Shown piece after piece: positions 34,959 to 43,595 of a stretch of 51,526 bases of DNA (the stretch's first letter is position 1; each line of letters starts with the position of its first letter). Both the position numbers and the translations under genes were made by a program. Location: the NCBI GenBank assembly GCA_046590205.1, contig JBKJTT010000041.1, positions 1 to 51,526 of the forward strand. The letters are read 5' to 3'. The stretch comes from DATDEW01 sp046590205 (lineage in GTDB: Bacteria; Bacteroidota; Ignavibacteria; Palsa-1295). Under the pieces are notes generated by a model that saw nothing but the letters and a program-made list of their open reading frames with translations, did no database searches and had not been told where the DNA came from.

Positions 34959-36323
34959 TTAGGGCCAGATACGTGATATTGTCCTGGGGAACGGTATCGT
35001 TTCACGAATATGATCAGTATTGCAGATCCAGAGCACCAAACGCTCGAGACCTAAACCAAAACCTGCATGTGGCACACTTCCGTACTTACGTAGATCGAGA
35101 TACCACTCGAACGCTTCCATCGGAAGGTTATGCTCCTTAATGCGCTCGGCTAAAACATCATAGCTATCTTCGCGCTGCGAGCCGCCAATAATTTCACCGA
35201 AGCCGGGGAAAAGAATATCCATCGCCAACGCTTTATCCGGTTCGTTCGGGTCGCGCTTCATATAGAACGCCTTCACCGCCGCAGGATAATGATGCACGAT
35301 AACCGGCTGCTCATAAATGCTCGTGAGCGCAACTTCATCGTATGCGCCAAAGTCATCGCCGTAGGTAAAACGCTTGAAGGTCGGCGGAAGTGATTCCGTC
35401 CCCTTCGCCAAAACATCATCCCAATACTTATCGAGTATCTTCGCCGCTTCATCGTAATGTAAACGGATGAACGGCTGAAGCACTGCTTCGAGGCGCCCAA
35501 ACATATCAACTCCGCCCTCTTCGGTACTCTCGTTCAAGAGCGTCAATTCGGCTTTTCTTTTCTCGAGAACTCGCTTGACGACGCTATGGATAAACTCCTC
35601 GGCAAGCTCCATGTCGCCTTCGAGATCCATGAACGCGACTTCCGGCTCGACCATCCAGAACTCCGTGAGGTGACGTTTCGTCTTGGATTTCTCCGCGCGG
35701 AAAGTCGGACCAAAGACGTATGCCTTCCCGAACGCCATCGCGCCTGCTTCGCCGTAAAGCTGACCTGACTGCGAGAGATATGCCTTCTCGTCGTCGAAAT
35801 AATCTAACTCAAAAAGTGTGCTTGTTCCTTCTGCCGCGTTCGGCGTAAGGATTGGTGCATCCAAAAGTGTGAAACCGCGAGAATCGAAGAAGTCGCGGAT
35901 GCCGTGGACTATCTCATGACGTATGCGCTGGATAGCATGTTGCCGCTTCGAGCGGAGCCAGAGATGGCGAACGCCCATCAGGAAATCCACGCCATGCTCT
36001 TTTGGCGAGATAGGATATTCCTCGGCAATCGAGATAATCTCGATATTCTTTGTAAAAAGCTCATATCCGCCCGGCGCTTTGGCGGCTTCCTGCACTGTGC
36101 CAGTTACGGCAAAGGCGGATTCCGTCGTCAGCTTATCATAAGCCGCAAAGACCTCCTCGGGTACCTGGTTCTTCATCACAACGCACTGGCATATCCCCGT
36201 GCCGTCGCGAAGCTCAAGAAACTGTATCTTCCCGCTCGAACGCTTATTATAGAGCCAACCGCGCAAGGTTACATCCTGCCCGACAAGCCCCTTTAGGTCT
36301 TCTATATATATATCCTGTCTCAA
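34959..36323 (-). CDS. asnS: Asparaginyl-tRNA synthetase
   Basis: About 454 aa from the TTG at 36323. A TTG at 36368 would add 15 unlike residues and lies upstream of a likely promoter (-7 box at 36346-36353), so the shorter start is preferred. The N-terminal OB anticodon-binding fold begins VTLRGWLYNKRSSGKIQFLELRD. Class II motif 2 is FGPTFRAEKSKTKRHLTEFWMVEPE, seen here as FRAE and RHLTEFWM, and motif 3 is GFGLGLERLVLWI near the C-terminus. It charges tRNA-Asn and is essential. It leads a run into nuoJ and the ccm genes. Confidence 0.95.
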   Translation of the reverse strand: MRQDIYIEDLKGLVGQDVTLRGWLYNKRSSGKIQFLELRDGTGICQCVVMKNQVPEEVFAAYDKLTTESAFAVTGTVQEAAKAPGGYELFTKNIEIISIAEEYPISPKEHGVDFLMGVRHLWLRSKRQHAIQRIRHEIVHGIRDFFDSRGFTLLDAPILTPNAAEGTSTLFELDYFDDEKAYLSQSGQLYGEAGAMAFGKAYVFGPTFRAEKSKTKRHLTEFWMVEPEVAFMDLEGDMELAEEFIHSVVKRVLEKRKAELTLLNESTEEGGVDMFGRLEAVLQPFIRLHYDEAAKILDKYWDDVLAKGTESLPPTFKRFTYGDDFGAYDEVALTSIYEQPVIVHHYPAAVKAFYMKRDPNEPDKALAMDILFPGFGEIIGGSQREDSYDVLAERIKEHNLPMEAFEWYLDLRKYGSVPHAGFGLGLERLVLWICNTDHIRETIPFPRTISRIWP

Positions 36324-36345
36324 TTTCCTGCCAAACTTTTGACTA

Positions 36346-36353
36346 CAAATATA
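36346..36353 (-). promoter_or_regulatory. Probable -7 box of asnS
   Basis: On the minus strand this reads TATATTTG (TAnnTTTG), placing the transcript start a few bases before the TTG at 36323. It argues for the shorter asnS start. A possible -33 TTG (CAA at 36377-36379 on the plus strand) is 23 nt away, slightly long. Confidence 0.4.
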
Positions 36354-36423
36354 CGGCACAGCCCGCAAACCGAAGCCAATGGCAGCGTTTTACTATAGTA
36401 GCGCGTGCATCATGCTCGCAACT

Positions 36424-36455
36424 CGCTCCCTCTCCTTAATTAAGGAGAGGGAGCG
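36424..36455. repeat. 32-bp perfect palindrome
   Basis: The arms CGCTCCCTCTCCTTAA and TTAAGGAGAGGGAGCG match in full with no loop. It lies between the divergent genes asnS and the 349-aa envelope protein, so it is not a normal terminator. CTCTCCTTAATTAAGGAGAG-type sequences are frequent dispersed repeats in related genomes, but the copy number here is unknown. Confidence 0.85.
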
Positions 36456-36535
36456 CGTCGGGGACGGGCACATTCGATTTGCCCCTACATTCCATTCACA
36501 ACGCGGGCATGCCCCAGCGGCATGTCCCTACGGGA
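36456..36535. repeat. Two tandem hairpin elements ending in CCCTAC
   Basis: Element 1 has arms GGGCA (36466) and TGCCC (36480). Element 2 has arms GGGCATGCC (36505) and GGCATGTCCC (36519), which pair with one bulge. Both end in CCCTAC (36483-36488 and 36526-36531). They resemble the GTAGGGGC-type dispersed intergenic repeats seen in many environmental genomes. They follow the 32-bp palindrome directly. Confidence 0.6.
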
Positions 36536-36660
36536 GAGGGTATGCGCAGCGAGCCTCTACTAAAAACCGCAATTTTGATTGAAACATGGGCGGAAACACT
36601 CCGTAACTCATTACTGATTGTTACCACTTTAATTCGCTTTTGAGGAGAAACTACGAAGGA

Positions 36661-37710
36661 ATGTCAAATCCCCTCGACGTTCGGAATACACGAGCCAGCC
36701 GCCGACAGGTTATCCCTGTTGTTCTTATCATGGCAGTCGCTGCTTGTGGTGTAGCATATGCTGCTTACCGTGTGATAGAGAAAGCCATCCCAAAAAGCGG
36801 ACCCGAAACCCGAGTCAATATCCTCCTGAATGTACCCTACGGCAATTTTTCACTTTATTCCGGTGCCCGATATAACCAGTTAGCACTACTTCGTGTCGTT
36901 ACCGACGATATGGATGAAGACCCGCCGATGCATGTCAGACAGTATCTCAATAAAAAAGATAATGTCGGGACGATAAAACTTACGCTTGGTACTGATGAAG
37001 GAATGCTGATTCCGGAAAAGCCATTAGCGCATCAATCATACCATGCATCTACCGGTTTCTCGTTAGCATCATCCGGTGCAGTCAAAACCGATTGGGGCGA
37101 GACAGTCTATGAGCCGCCCGTCGGACGAAGCCACTATGCTTCCAACGCCTCAATGCTATCGAGCGATAATGAACGTTATCAGCTTCTTGTGACAAAGGAC
37201 ATCCCTGTTTCGATCAGTGCCATGTTTGGTTTCGGCGAGTCTATGATGGACTGGACAGGGCTAAAACTAACTTCAGCATATGTCGAGACAGGTGCCTCAA
37301 ATGCCCGAGTCTCACTCCGCGCCCCGAACCAACAAGAGATGACCGGCTGTAAAGTATCGGCAGGTATTGGCAGTTTTATAATGGATGGGATATGTAATCT
37401 CAATGCAAGCCGCTATGAATTTTCCGGCGGCGTCGGATACTATAAGCTATTTTTTAATGGCAAGTTACAGCGCAACCTTGATGCAAACATTGAAGTCGGT
37501 CTCGGCAAAGTTTCGATAGATATCCCTCCCGATGCAGGCAGAGTCCAGATCTATTACGACGAGAACATGTTCAGCACGTTCAGCTTCCAAGGTCTCAATA
37601 AACGCCGCGACGGCTACGCTACGTCAGTCGGCTTCGACCAATCCAAAGCACCCATCTTAACGCTCCGCCTATCGAGCGGTATGGGAAAGATGGAAGTGAG
37701 ATATAAGTAG
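36661..37710 (+). CDS. Membrane-anchored beta-rich protein (LiaF/toastrack-like, unknown)
   Basis: About 349 aa from the ATG at 36661; a TTG at 36640 would extend it by 7 residues. One membrane helix near residues 18-36 (VVLIMAVAACGVAYAAY) is followed by an extracytoplasmic region of 300 residues. Repeated short motifs such as VSAGIGSFIMDG, GGVGYYKLFFNG and EVGLGKVSIDIP look like turns of a right-handed beta-helix, as in LiaF/DUF2154 or DUF4097 toastrack proteins. That link is inference from pattern. The function is unknown, perhaps envelope stress sensing. It is divergent from asnS and 100 nt before the DUF4149-like gene. Confidence 0.55.
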   Translation: MSNPLDVRNTRASRRQVIPVVLIMAVAACGVAYAAYRVIEKAIPKSGPETRVNILLNVPYGNFSLYSGARYNQLALLRVVTDDMDEDPPMHVRQYLNKKDNVGTIKLTLGTDEGMLIPEKPLAHQSYHASTGFSLASSGAVKTDWGETVYEPPVGRSHYASNASMLSSDNERYQLLVTKDIPVSISAMFGFGESMMDWTGLKLTSAYVETGASNARVSLRAPNQQEMTGCKVSAGIGSFIMDGICNLNASRYEFSGGVGYYKLFFNGKLQRNLDANIEVGLGKVSIDIPPDAGRVQIYYDENMFSTFSFQGLNKRRDGYATSVGFDQSKAPILTLRLSSGMGKMEVRYK

Positions 37711-37732
37711 TCGTTAGTTCTTAGTCGTTAGT
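37708..37732. repeat. Direct repeat TAGTCGTTAGT (two copies, 14-nt period)
   Basis: TAGTCGTTAGT occurs at 37708-37718 and again at 37722-37732, followed by GTCTTTAGTT, a degenerate third unit. The first copy begins in the last codon of the envelope gene. Low-complexity gttagt strings like this recur at 38474-38503. Confidence 0.7.
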
Positions 37733-37810
37733 CTTTAGTTGGGTTTCACGAACTACGAACACCGGCGATGTAATAGTTGTTAGCTACCGAGTCAAATCTA
37801 CTACGACAGC

Positions 37811-38305
37811 ATGATTTTATCGATCCTTAAATCACTTTCTCTTGGTGTCTGGCTTGGGTCATTGTTGATGCTTGCAATAGCAGTTGCGGCACCAATATTC
37901 CAGCAGCTACCCTCAAAAACTCTTGCAGGTCAGGTCAACGGTATCATCCTCTCGCGGATGAACGGCATAGAATGGGTCTGTGGCGTCATTGCCTTCATCT
38001 CCTCGATCATTCTGCTTGCAATGAACTGGAACGGCGATCATCGTACCATCCGCATGGTAGAGACACTGATGATATTTGTCATGATAACGCTTCTGTGGTT
38101 CTACTCCGTGAAATTATCAGGCAGGATGGAAGAGCTTCGCATGGTTATTAAGGATTTTGATACCCCGCAGCAAACAACGGAATACATCGAAGCTAAGAAA
38201 GAATTTGACGACCTGCACAAGTCCTACACACGACTTGTTGGGATCAATATGCTGCTTATCACGGCGACATTTGTCGTCTCGATAGTCAATACCAGAGCAG
38301 GTTAA
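37811..38305 (+). CDS. DUF4149-like small membrane protein
   Basis: A 164-aa protein with four predicted helices (about residues 5-25, 52-72, 82-102 and 143-160) and a charged cytoplasmic stretch of about 40 residues before the last helix (IKDFDTPQQTTEYIEAKKE). The start MILSILKSLSLGVWLGSLLML matches the DUF4149/TMEM205-like family, which has no agreed function. It is convergent with the zinc-ribbon gene, whose stop immediately follows it. Confidence 0.65.
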   Translation: MILSILKSLSLGVWLGSLLMLAIAVAAPIFQQLPSKTLAGQVNGIILSRMNGIEWVCGVIAFISSIILLAMNWNGDHRTIRMVETLMIFVMITLLWFYSVKLSGRMEELRMVIKDFDTPQQTTEYIEAKKEFDDLHKSYTRLVGINMLLITATFVVSIVNTRAG

Positions 38306-38467
38306 TTAGACCTCTACCTTCACGGTAAAATCCGCGCCGCATCCGGTACATTTATAGACAACTGTCACCCAGTTGATAGTCTCGTCATACATCACTTCGT
38401 ATAGCTCCCCGTCGCACTGGGGATGAATGCAGTGATTCAGATCAACAAAGTATTTTCTTTCTTCCAT
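38306..38467 (-). CDS. Small zinc-ribbon protein (53 aa)
   Basis: Read by hand on the minus strand, ATG at 38467. It has two cysteine pairs, C13-x4-C18 (NHCIHPQCDG) and C40-x2-C43 (KCTGCGAD), 21 residues apart, the layout of a zinc ribbon or rubredoxin-like knuckle. A ribosome-binding site is not obvious, though CCTATGGAAG surrounds the start. It lies 74 nt downstream of bchH in the same direction, so it may be the tail gene of the chelatase operon. Function unknown. Confidence 0.65.
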   Translation of the reverse strand: MEERKYFVDLNHCIHPQCDGELYEVMYDETINWVTVVYKCTGCGADFTVKVEV

Positions 38468-38473
38468 AGGAGT

Positions 38474-38503
38474 AGTGGTTAGCGGTCAGTGGTTAGTGGT
38501 TAG
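38474..38503. repeat. AGTGGTTAG repeats (three copies)
   Basis: AGTGGTTAG occurs at 38474-38482, 38488-38496 and 38495-38503, the last two overlapping. A TAATTC-rich stretch follows up to the bchH stop. This is simple-sequence intergenic material like that at 37708-37732. Confidence 0.65.
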
Positions 38504-38541
38504 TAAAAATTTGAGATCGTAATTCCTAATTCGTAATTCTA

Positions 38542-41500
38542 TTACCCTTCAAGTTGGTCGAGGACAGCATCTGATACGTTGCTTAGTTCTTTAAGCTGCT
38601 GGTCGGTTGCATTCCAGAAGTTGCGGCGGTTCGCTTCGAAGAGGCGGTCAACCATTCCGCTGAATGAGTCAGGGTTTTCCTTCTGCATCCTCTCTCGGAG
38701 TTCTTCGTTTCGGATGAACGTCTCATGAACTTCGTCATAGAACCAAGTCGGCGTTGCTTGCGCCGTAGCGCTCCAGCCATAAGTATAGTCAACGCGCTTC
38801 TTGGTTTCTTCGACACCTTCATAGCCATGCTTAATCATTGCTTCGTACCACTTTGGGTTCAGGACTTTCGTCCGAGCTTCAAGAGCAACAGTCTCTTCAA
38901 GAGTTCTGACAACTGGATTGGCAGTTGTCGTATCGGTTACATAAGCCGTTGGCTTAATGCCGCGAGTTGTTGCCGCGAGGTTCGTCAAGCCACCGAGATA
39001 CTCGTAGTAATGGTCAACATCGGAAATACCTATCTCGGAAGAATCAAGGTTCTGATAGGTAACCTCAATATATCCCGAAAGTTGCTTCAGGACTTCCGCA
39101 GCTTTCTTTTCATCACGGTTCTTACCAAATGCGAATCCTTTTCGCTTCGCAAATATATCGGCAAGATCTGATTGCTCCTCCCAGTTATTTGACATTACCA
39201 TGTAGTCAACATTTGTACCGTAGGTACCAGAGGCATTGGAGAATACGCGATACAGTGCCGAGTCTTTATCAGCACCATTACTTGTCATCTCAAGGTAATG
39301 CTTACGGATGAAGTTCTTATCAGTTGGTTCATCAAGAGATGCAACAAGACGCACTGCTTCGTCAAGCATATTCATCTGATGTCCGAACATATCGCGAAAG
39401 ATACCACTGACGGTAAAGACACAATCAATTCGCGGACGACCAAGTGTTTCGAGCGGTACAACTTTCAACCGCGACATATTCCCAAGCGAATCAGGTACAA
39501 CATCAACACCGAGCAATGCAAATGCTTGAGCAACTGCCTCACCACCCGTTTTGATATTGTCAAGCCCCCAAAGCACAAGTCCGATAGATTCAGGATACTT
39601 GCCTTGTTCTTTTACAGCACGTTCAAGCAGTAGTGATACGGTATGCTTGCCTATCTTGATAGCAACTTCGCTCGGCATTGTGAGCGGATTGAGCGACGTA
39701 ATGTTTCGACCAACAGGTAATGCCTGTGGCACACGGAGCAAGTCGCCGCCAGGACCCGGTGGGATATACTTCCCTTCCAATGCACGAATCAGCGGAGTTA
39801 TCTCATCACTCGTTGTGATTCGCCCGACAAGTTTACTGAAGAATGTTAATATCTCTTCAGCTTGTTTACGCGAAGAACGAGATGATATATACTTTCTAAC
39901 TACATCTATGTCATCAGCTAAAAATGAGACAATAATCTCTCGACACTTCACTTCATCACCAACAAGTGATAATAGCGACGGCAAGCCAAGTTCGATACGT
40001 TCGAACTTCGCCATCTCGAAGAGTATATCGGCAAGCTCTTCAGCTTTCGGAGACTCTCCTATGATTCGCAAGCCAAGTGGAATAAGACGCTCTTCAATTT
40101 CTATGAGTTGTTTTGAGAGAGTATTAATCGTTGTAAACTCAAATCGGCATTCAGTTGCTTTTGCTTTTATAGTTTCGAGCAATGCTTCACGACGAATCGC
40201 ATTTGACTCATCTGTAAGTTCATAATCATTAAGCAACTGCTTCAGCGATTCAAGTCCTCGATACAGTCCAGCTCGTTCATTTGTCGGAACGAGATAACTT
40301 ACTGTCGTTGCATACGAACGACGCTTTGCAATTGCCGCTTCGCTTGGGTTATTGACAGAATAAAGATAGATATTCGGAGCATCACCGATAAGGATGTGAG
40401 GGTAGCAATCTGCAGAAAGTCCGTTCTGCTTGCCAGGCATAAACTCAAGCGCACCGTGTGTACCGAAATGTACAATCGCATCTGCATTCCATACTTTATT
40501 AATGTAGGCATAGAAAGCGAGAAAACCATGATGCGGAGCGGCGTTCTTTGTAAAAAGTAAACGCATCGGGTCACCTTCATAGCCAAACCCAGGCTGCACA
40601 CCGACGAAGATATTCCCGAAATGTTTACCTTGAATTAGGAGCGAATCACCGTCAGTATTGAGTTCACCCGGCGGCTCGCCCCATTCTTTCGAGGCATTCT
40701 TCCACTCTGGCACAAGCTGTTTATACTTCTCTGTTGAAAGTGTTGCCGCAACATTGAGCGGATTTGACGATGACGAATAATATTCACCTTCACCGATGAT
40801 ACTTTGCAACAACTCTTTCGGCGAAGAAGGAATATCAACAGAATACCCTTCCTCTTTTAGTTGTATGAAAAGTTTATAGAGAGATTGTGATACATCAAGA
40901 TAAGCCGCGGTCCCGACCGCACCACGAGCAGGTGGGAAACAGTAAATGACAACTGCAAGATGCTTCTGGTTATTTGGCTTCGATTGCAGTGCAATACGTT
41001 TTGCAATACGAGCAACAAACCGTTGGGCATTCTCGGCAACTAATTGCTTTCCCTTAATAGGATCAGCATGAACCAGAACAAGCGGTTCTATTGCCCCGTC
41101 AAGCTCTGTAAGAGAGATGTTCGTAGCAACTTGAATCGGGGTAATACCATCCTTCGCCTGCTTCCACTCTGCTTCTGATTGATGAGTAAGAGTCAGCGGC
41201 GCAAAGTATGGCACATTCAACTTTTTTAGAAGCTCAAGCGCATCATCGGGTAGACTCCTGACATGTCCACCAACAAGAGGAAATCCGGTCAAAGAGACAA
41301 GCGCATCAATAATCGGTTTACCATCTGTATCTACAAAGTATTTTTTTATTGCAGGACGAGAATCAAACGCCTCGGTAAAGACCGGTATTGGCTGAATACC
41401 GGCGAGTTCAAATCGCTCTATTAACTCATCGAGATATGAAGTATCCCCGCTTACAACTGATGACCGAGAGCATAATAAGCCAACAGTATTCTTTCTTCTT

Positions 41501-42171
41501 CTCGAAGATAAGAAGTCTTTCGTAGAATAAGTATAGGCAGTATGTGGATAGTAAATACCTTCGGATGCTGTAATAATTGGGGTTGCGTACTCTATCTTAT
41601 ACCCATTCAGGTTAAGGAGTATTTTTACAAGTGATTCTGTATTCTCTTTGGTCGGCTCAAGCCATGAGAGATAGCTTTCAAGATAGTATCTCATCCCCTG
41701 CGCTGTGCCTGGGATAAACTTCAAAACCTTCGGAGCAATCTCCATCAAGTCTTTCAAACGCTTGACAAGATCATCTTCGTCAAATACTTTTGTCAGTATT
41801 GAGCGGAAGAGCGATACTTCCTTTACCTTCGAATCTTTATCAGGTTTATCAACGCTTCCAAATGAGAACGATCCGACATTCACGAGGCGCATCAACTTCC
41901 CGCTTGAACTAAACGGTAAGATTATTTTCTCTTTCTTGTCTTTAAGTGAATCACGGATAATCGCGACAGCATCTTCATTCAGCACATGACTAATGATAAT
42001 CGCATCTGCATCACCAACTCGCTCTGAAAGATTAGATGTGCCAATTACTACCTGCTGCTCTGTGATATTCTCACAAAGTATCTCTTCTCCTATTTGTTCT
42101 GCAACGATTCGAGCCGCATTGCGCAGCGTAGTGATTCGAGTTCGTTCAAGTGAGAGGAGGAGTATCTTCAT
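38542..42171 (-). CDS. bchH: Magnesium-chelatase subunit H (BchH/ChlH-type)
   Basis: A 1209-aa porphyrin-binding subunit that, with BchI and BchD, inserts Mg into protoporphyrin IX using ATP. The signature HFGTHGALEFMPGKQ is at about residues 566-580. VNNPSEAAIAKRRSYATTVSYL and AGLYRGLESL follow, as in BchH/ChlH; CobN proteins usually have LEWLPGK here. The N-terminus has a GMRYYLESYLSWLEPTKENTESL segment and GFPLVGG, and EPLVLVHADP follows, all matching the Mg-chelatase group. The length fits. The start overlaps bchD by 4 nt (ATGA). A metal other than Mg (for example Co) cannot be excluded. Confidence 0.88.
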   Translation of the reverse strand: MKILLLSLERTRITTLRNAARIVAEQIGEEILCENITEQQVVIGTSNLSERVGDADAIIISHVLNEDAVAIIRDSLKDKKEKIILPFSSSGKLMRLVNVGSFSFGSVDKPDKDSKVKEVSLFRSILTKVFDEDDLVKRLKDLMEIAPKVLKFIPGTAQGMRYYLESYLSWLEPTKENTESLVKILLNLNGYKIEYATPIITASEGIYYPHTAYTYSTKDFLSSRRRKNTVGLLCSRSSVVSGDTSYLDELIERFELAGIQPIPVFTEAFDSRPAIKKYFVDTDGKPIIDALVSLTGFPLVGGHVRSLPDDALELLKKLNVPYFAPLTLTHQSEAEWKQAKDGITPIQVATNISLTELDGAIEPLVLVHADPIKGKQLVAENAQRFVARIAKRIALQSKPNNQKHLAVVIYCFPPARGAVGTAAYLDVSQSLYKLFIQLKEEGYSVDIPSSPKELLQSIIGEGEYYSSSSNPLNVAATLSTEKYKQLVPEWKNASKEWGEPPGELNTDGDSLLIQGKHFGNIFVGVQPGFGYEGDPMRLLFTKNAAPHHGFLAFYAYINKVWNADAIVHFGTHGALEFMPGKQNGLSADCYPHILIGDAPNIYLYSVNNPSEAAIAKRRSYATTVSYLVPTNERAGLYRGLESLKQLLNDYELTDESNAIRREALLETIKAKATECRFEFTTINTLSKQLIEIEERLIPLGLRIIGESPKAEELADILFEMAKFERIELGLPSLLSLVGDEVKCREIIVSFLADDIDVVRKYISSRSSRKQAEEILTFFSKLVGRITTSDEITPLIRALEGKYIPPGPGGDLLRVPQALPVGRNITSLNPLTMPSEVAIKIGKHTVSLLLERAVKEQGKYPESIGLVLWGLDNIKTGGEAVAQAFALLGVDVVPDSLGNMSRLKVVPLETLGRPRIDCVFTVSGIFRDMFGHQMNMLDEAVRLVASLDEPTDKNFIRKHYLEMTSNGADKDSALYRVFSNASGTYGTNVDYMVMSNNWEEQSDLADIFAKRKGFAFGKNRDEKKAAEVLKQLSGYIEVTYQNLDSSEIGISDVDHYYEYLGGLTNLAATTRGIKPTAYVTDTTTANPVVRTLEETVALEARTKVLNPKWYEAMIKHGYEGVEETKKRVDYTYGWSATAQATPTWFYDEVHETFIRNEELRERMQKENPDSFSGMVDRLFEANRRNFWNATDQQLKELSNVSDAVLDQLEG

Positions 42172-43595
42172 CGAGCAATCATCCTTTCAATGATATGATG
42201 TGACGCTCCTATACTTTCTGCAAATGCAACCGATGATGATGCTATACTTGTATCAAAAACTCTGAGAGTGATACGTTCTCTCTTCAAGTGACGAATTAAT
42301 TCATCTGAATGAATACTTTCAGAGTTATCTTTACCGTCTGTAAGTAATGAGATGTTTATATGAGATGACGGCTCTTTCATCTTGAAAACTTTTGCTATAT
42401 CAATAGCTTTTGCAAGCGAATCATAGAGCGGAGTTCTTCCGCCGGTTGGCGTTCGTTTGAGTTCTTCAAGGAGCGGCGCTGTCCTTCGTGTCGGCGGCAC
42501 TAAAACCTTTGCTTCATTTGTGCGAGCGACTACCAATGAGCAATACGAGCGTCGTTTGTAGCTATGCTTTACGAACGAACGAACAAGTCCTTTTGCATAC
42601 CGAATACGCTCACGACCAGCCATGCTTCCGCTCGAATCAAGTATAAGTATTTCAAGATGAGCCGGAGTTGATTCATACCGATAACGGCGAATGTCTTCCT
42701 TCTCTATCAGGTATGCAAGTGAATTGGTCTGATTGCTTTTTCTGCGAATAACTTGATGCGGTGCGGCAGCTAAAAGAGTGTTGAAGAGCGAGAACATCCC
42801 GCTTCGTGAGTTTCGTACAAACGCTCGGTTTGGGCGACCGTGTGTTAGAGAACGCTGTTTGCCAATACGTTGCCTTGTCCCGGAACGAATTGATGACTGC
42901 GCCACACTCTTTAGTTTCTGTGTTAACTTTTTCAAGAGAACATTCAATTCATCATACACTTTCTCATCTGTATGGGAAGATGGTTGTTCTTGAGCAACAG
43001 TCTCTATTTTATTTTGGACTGCTTCATGCTGAAGCGATTGATCAATACCACGAAGAAGCACCTGACCAAAAATAATATTTGAGAATATCTCTGTTTTACT
43101 TGCTCCCAAGCGACGAAGCAACTCTACATTTCTATCAACGTTGGATGAAGCGATTCTTTCAAGCAGATATGGAATTGACTCACTACTTATGCTATCATCC
43201 AAGATGTCTGAATTTGTGATAATAACATCTATGCTATTTGCAATATGCTTCAGCTCATTTACATCATTTACTTCTGCTCCAATAACAACCACTTGTTCTG
43301 AGGAGCTAATAATCCGAAGCAATCGTGAGAGCAGCTGTTTTGATCGCACGGCAAAGAACGGTAAATGAAGGATACTACCTACTTTTATTGATAGATACTC
43401 ATCAATGCTATACTCTGTAACATATTGCGGGATGCGAGCAATCTGTTGATTTGGTGATGCTGATAGTTGCTTAGTAATGAGATCGGAATGATGGTATGCA
43501 TCATCAGAAAGTGTCAGCACAACATGAGGACGCGCTCCGCGAGCGGAGAAAGACTTTACAACCACATCAGGAAGTTCAAACAGATTCGAGCGCAT
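42168..43595 (-). CDS. bchD: Magnesium-chelatase subunit D-like (VWA, reduced N-terminus)
   Basis: A 475-aa protein with a C-terminal von Willebrand A domain. The MIDAS motif DSSGS is at about residues 316-320, and TPTGGRTPLYDSL carries the later MIDAS Thr. It should bridge BchI and BchH. It is shorter than typical ChlD/BchD (600-750 aa), and I see no Walker A in the N-terminal 280 residues. That part is predicted as divergent helical/AAA-like (KQLLSRLLRIISSSEQ and DVIITNSD), so the AAA core may be degenerate. The middle has an acidic/basic linker (GRPNRAFVRNSRSG). It overlaps bchI by 20 nt and bchH by 4 nt. Confidence 0.8.
   Translation of the reverse strand: MRSNLFELPDVVVKSFSARGARPHVVLTLSDDAYHHSDLITKQLSASPNQQIARIPQYVTEYSIDEYLSIKVGSILHLPFFAVRSKQLLSRLLRIISSSEQVVVIGAEVNDVNELKHIANSIDVIITNSDILDDSISSESIPYLLERIASSNVDRNVELLRRLGASKTEIFSNIIFGQVLLRGIDQSLQHEAVQNKIETVAQEQPSSHTDEKVYDELNVLLKKLTQKLKSVAQSSIRSGTRQRIGKQRSLTHGRPNRAFVRNSRSGMFSLFNTLLAAAPHQVIRRKSNQTNSLAYLIEKEDIRRYRYESTPAHLEILILDSSGSMAGRERIRYAKGLVRSFVKHSYKRRSYCSLVVARTNEAKVLVPPTRRTAPLLEELKRTPTGGRTPLYDSLAKAIDIAKVFKMKEPSSHINISLLTDGKDNSESIHSDELIRHLKRERITLRVFDTSIASSSVAFAESIGASHHIIERMIAR

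Noticed and set aside
34937..35005. Longer start for the outer-membrane protein
   Set aside because: It would overlap asnS and add residues before a clear signal peptide that has its own ribosome-binding site.
36379..36582. 67-codon plus-strand ORF upstream of the envelope protein
   Set aside because: It runs through the 32-bp palindrome and the two hairpins, so the apparent protein is a by-product of the repeats.
38542..42171. BchH could be CobN (cobaltochelatase)
   Set aside because: LEFMPGKQ, the NNPSEAAIAKRRSY stretch and AGLYRGL fit the Mg-chelatase H group. CobN usually reads LEWLPGK here. The metal still needs an experiment.
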